This document shows, piece after piece, positions 62,437 through 64,000 of a stretch of DNA of 64,000 nt. Below the pieces are notes generated by a model, which saw only the letters and a list, made by a program, of their open reading frames with translations, did not search any database and was not told the origin of the DNA. The DNA is from Dyadobacter endophyticus. GTDB taxonomy: Bacteria; Bacteroidota; Bacteroidia; Cytophagales; Spirosomataceae. Where the stretch lies: assembly GCF_014641595.1 (NCBI RefSeq), contig NZ_BMIA01000007.1:1-64000 (forward strand), given 5' to 3'. How positions within the stretch are numbered: the first letter of the stretch is position 1; each line of letters starts with the position of its first letter. The position numbers and the translations under genes were made by a program.

Positions 62437-63345
62437 ATGGAACAATACCTCGGTATAGACGTGGGCGGTACTAACGTAAAAATGGGGATCGTTGACGCTA
62501 CGGATGGAAGGATCTCGAATTTTTACAGTCACGATACTGCCAGCTGGCGCAGCTCCGGGCATTTTATAGACAGACTAGGTGATGCAATTGCACTCCAACT
62601 CGTTGAATATCCCGAAGTCAAAAAAGTAGGGATTGGTGTCCCGGGACTCATTTCCCGCGATAGGACCACGCTGATCGAAATCACGGCAATCCCCGAAATC
62701 GACGGGATCACCATTGTTCCGGATTTGAAAGCAAGGTTCCCGCAGCATGATTTTTATCTGGAAAACGACGCGAATGCGGCGGCTTTGGGCGAATACTATT
62801 TTGGCGAAGACAAACTTCCGGAAGACTATATTTTCGTAACCCTGGGCACAGGCATCGGCGGCGCGGCGATTATCGATAAAAAGGTATTCAAAGGCGGTGG
62901 CGGTAATGCCATGGAGCCAGGCCACGTTCCCTCCAAAAACGGAAAGGTCCTCGAACGCAACATCGGTAAAAAAGAACTGCTGGATATGGCCAATGCCATG
63001 CGCGCGGCTTACACCGGCACTACCCAACTTCCTGCCGACGGCACTATTTCAACGACTGGCCTGGTAGCGGCTGCATCCGCAGGCGACGAACTTGCCAAAG
63101 ACGTTTTCCACGAAATGGGTTACCTGCTCGGTGAAGGCCTCGTGTCGATGATCCGTATCCTGGATATCACAACAATTTTGATCGGCGGTGGTATTTCTGC
63201 CTCATTTGAGTTTATTTTGCCGGCTATTAACGATCGTTTCAAGTACTGGCTGACGCCCTACTACCTGAAAACCGTTACTATCAAACGCGCAACGCTCGCT
63301 AACGACGCCGGACTGCTGGGAGCAGCTTCATTGTGTTTTGAATAA
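62437..63345 (+). CDS. ROK-family kinase lacking the zinc loop
   Basis: A 302-residue sugar kinase (glucokinase type). ATP-binding DVGGTNVKMGIV, catalytic LENDANAAALGEYYFGE and GTGIGGAAI are intact. The usual ROK zinc motif CxCGxxGC is missing: EPGHVPSKNGKVLERNIGKK skips straight from the GH to the following helix. The metal role in folding may be lost or replaced. Phosphorylates glucose or an N-acetyl sugar, by family. Confidence 0.88.
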   Translation: MEQYLGIDVGGTNVKMGIVDATDGRISNFYSHDTASWRSSGHFIDRLGDAIALQLVEYPEVKKVGIGVPGLISRDRTTLIEITAIPEIDGITIVPDLKARFPQHDFYLENDANAAALGEYYFGEDKLPEDYIFVTLGTGIGGAAIIDKKVFKGGGGNAMEPGHVPSKNGKVLERNIGKKELLDMANAMRAAYTGTTQLPADGTISTTGLVAAASAGDELAKDVFHEMGYLLGEGLVSMIRILDITTILIGGGISASFEFILPAINDRFKYWLTPYYLKTVTIKRATLANDAGLLGAASLCFE

Positions 63346-63405
63346 CAAATAACCCCGAAACAATAAAGATTCACTCTTAAACAGTCACACTCTTATTTTT
63401 CCCTG

Positions 63406-64000
63406 ATGAAATTATCGGTTATCGTTCCTGCTTACAATGAAGAAAAGACAATCCGAAATGTGCTGGATAAACTCAAATCCGTTGACCTGATAGGCAATTT
63501 TCAGAAGGAGATCGTAATCGTGAATGACTGTTCTGCCGACAATACGGAGGCGGTTGCCAAAAGATTTATAGAAGAGAATCCCGAGCTGGAAGTGGCTTAC
63601 TTCCGGCATGAATATAACCAGGGGAAAGGGGCCGCATTGCATACGGGTATACGCCGTGCAACGGGCGACTACATTATCGTTCAGGATGCCGATCTTGAAT
63701 ACGACCCCCAGGAATTCAATATATTGCTAAAACCGGTTATCGAAGGATATGCGGATGTGGTGTATGGCTCCCGCTTCATGGGTGGAAGACCGCACCGCAT
63801 CCTTTTTTTCTGGCACACGATAGGAAACAAGTTCCTGACGTTCCTGAGCAACATGTTTACCAACCTCAACCTGACGGATATGGAAACATGCTACAAGCTC
63901 TTCCGCGCCGACATTCTCAAAAACCTCAAACTGGTAGAAAACCGCTTCGGCTTCGAGCCCGAGGTGACAGCCAAAATCTCCAAAGTACCAAAAATCCGCA
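63406..64000 (+). CDS. Glycosyltransferase family 2 (DPM1-like), 3' truncated
   Basis: The first 198 residues of a GT2 enzyme; the frame has no stop before the window edge. LSVIVPAYNEE, VNDCSADNTE, NQGKGAALHTG and the metal-binding QDADLEYDP are those of dolichyl- or undecaprenyl-phosphate sugar transferases. Later LTDMETCYKLFR matches the same group. It probably attaches a sugar to a polyprenyl phosphate carrier. Confidence 0.9.
   Translation, partial: MKLSVIVPAYNEEKTIRNVLDKLKSVDLIGNFQKEIVIVNDCSADNTEAVAKRFIEENPELEVAYFRHEYNQGKGAALHTGIRRATGDYIIVQDADLEYDPQEFNILLKPVIEGYADVVYGSRFMGGRPHRILFFWHTIGNKFLTFLSNMFTNLNLTDMETCYKLFRADILKNLKLVENRFGFEPEVTAKISKVPKIR

Overview
The window looks like chromosomal DNA of a member of the Bacteroidota, most likely a Cytophagales genus close to Dyadobacter. 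That placement is my judgement from gene content, not a search. Four predicted secreted proteins end in the type B sorting domain of the type IX secretion system, there is a GldH gliding-motility lipoprotein, and several promoters fit the Bacteroidota pattern TTG-N19/20-TAnnTTTG. Base composition looks even, and I see no prophage, insertion sequence, integron or CRISPR array. Most of the window is core genome with short accessory patches.

Layout. 1-2.3 kb: end of a polysaccharide locus (truncated flippase, GT4 glycosyltransferase). 2.4-2.6 kb: tRNA-Phe with its own promoter and terminator. 2.7-6.1 kb: a pair of Fe-S proteins resembling HdrC/HdrB or GlpC, a conserved unknown, and gldH. 6-13.3 kb: AI-2E family exporter, secreted propeller-like protein, orphan OmpR-type response regulator, AsmA-like protein, lysyl-tRNA synthetase. 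13.3-19.7 kb: cold shock protein, PspC, GT2, YbaB, and two type B T9SS cargo proteins. 19.8-28.5 kb: ribBA, GNAT, heptose-7-P kinase-like gene, DUF6268-like and DUF4153 proteins, a YdjC-type deacetylase, a decayed nucleotidyltransferase and lpdA. 28.8-34.1 kb: prfB with its programmed frameshift, a DUF2281/PIN toxin-antitoxin pair, a hydrolase, an MFS carrier, DoxX and an AraC regulator.

34.2-37.2 kb holds a minus-strand cluster: sodium:solute symporter, DHDPS/NAL-type aldolase, then a 107-residue protein that is only a sigma-70 region 2. This is the least ordinary arrangement I found. 37.3-46.5 kb: TVP38, a Cys/Met metabolism PLP enzyme, DUF3127, CrcB, an AlbA_2 protein, DUF2795, CutC, penicillin-acylase-like hydrolase, OmpH/Skp and a Uma2 protein. 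46.6-50.2 kb: the succinate dehydrogenase operon sdhCAB with a clear promoter and terminator. 50.4-56.5 kb: two tandem, strongly similar T9SS cargo genes of about 970 residues. 56.6-64 kb: fabD, tRNA-Gln, a TetR regulator with candidate operators, a second flippase, a MlaE/MlaF pair, SDR, a ROK kinase that has lost its zinc loop, and a GT2 gene cut by the window end.

Functionally the window joins central metabolism (succinate dehydrogenase, lipoamide dehydrogenase, riboflavin, fatty-acid start-up), translation (LysRS, RF2, two tRNAs) and envelope work (flippases, glycosyltransferases, Skp, AsmA, Mla, T9SS cargo). I did not find a complete new defence or biosynthetic system. The best leads are the sigma-region-2-only protein in a transport/aldolase operon, the duplicated T9SS cargo genes, and the Fe-S protein pair.
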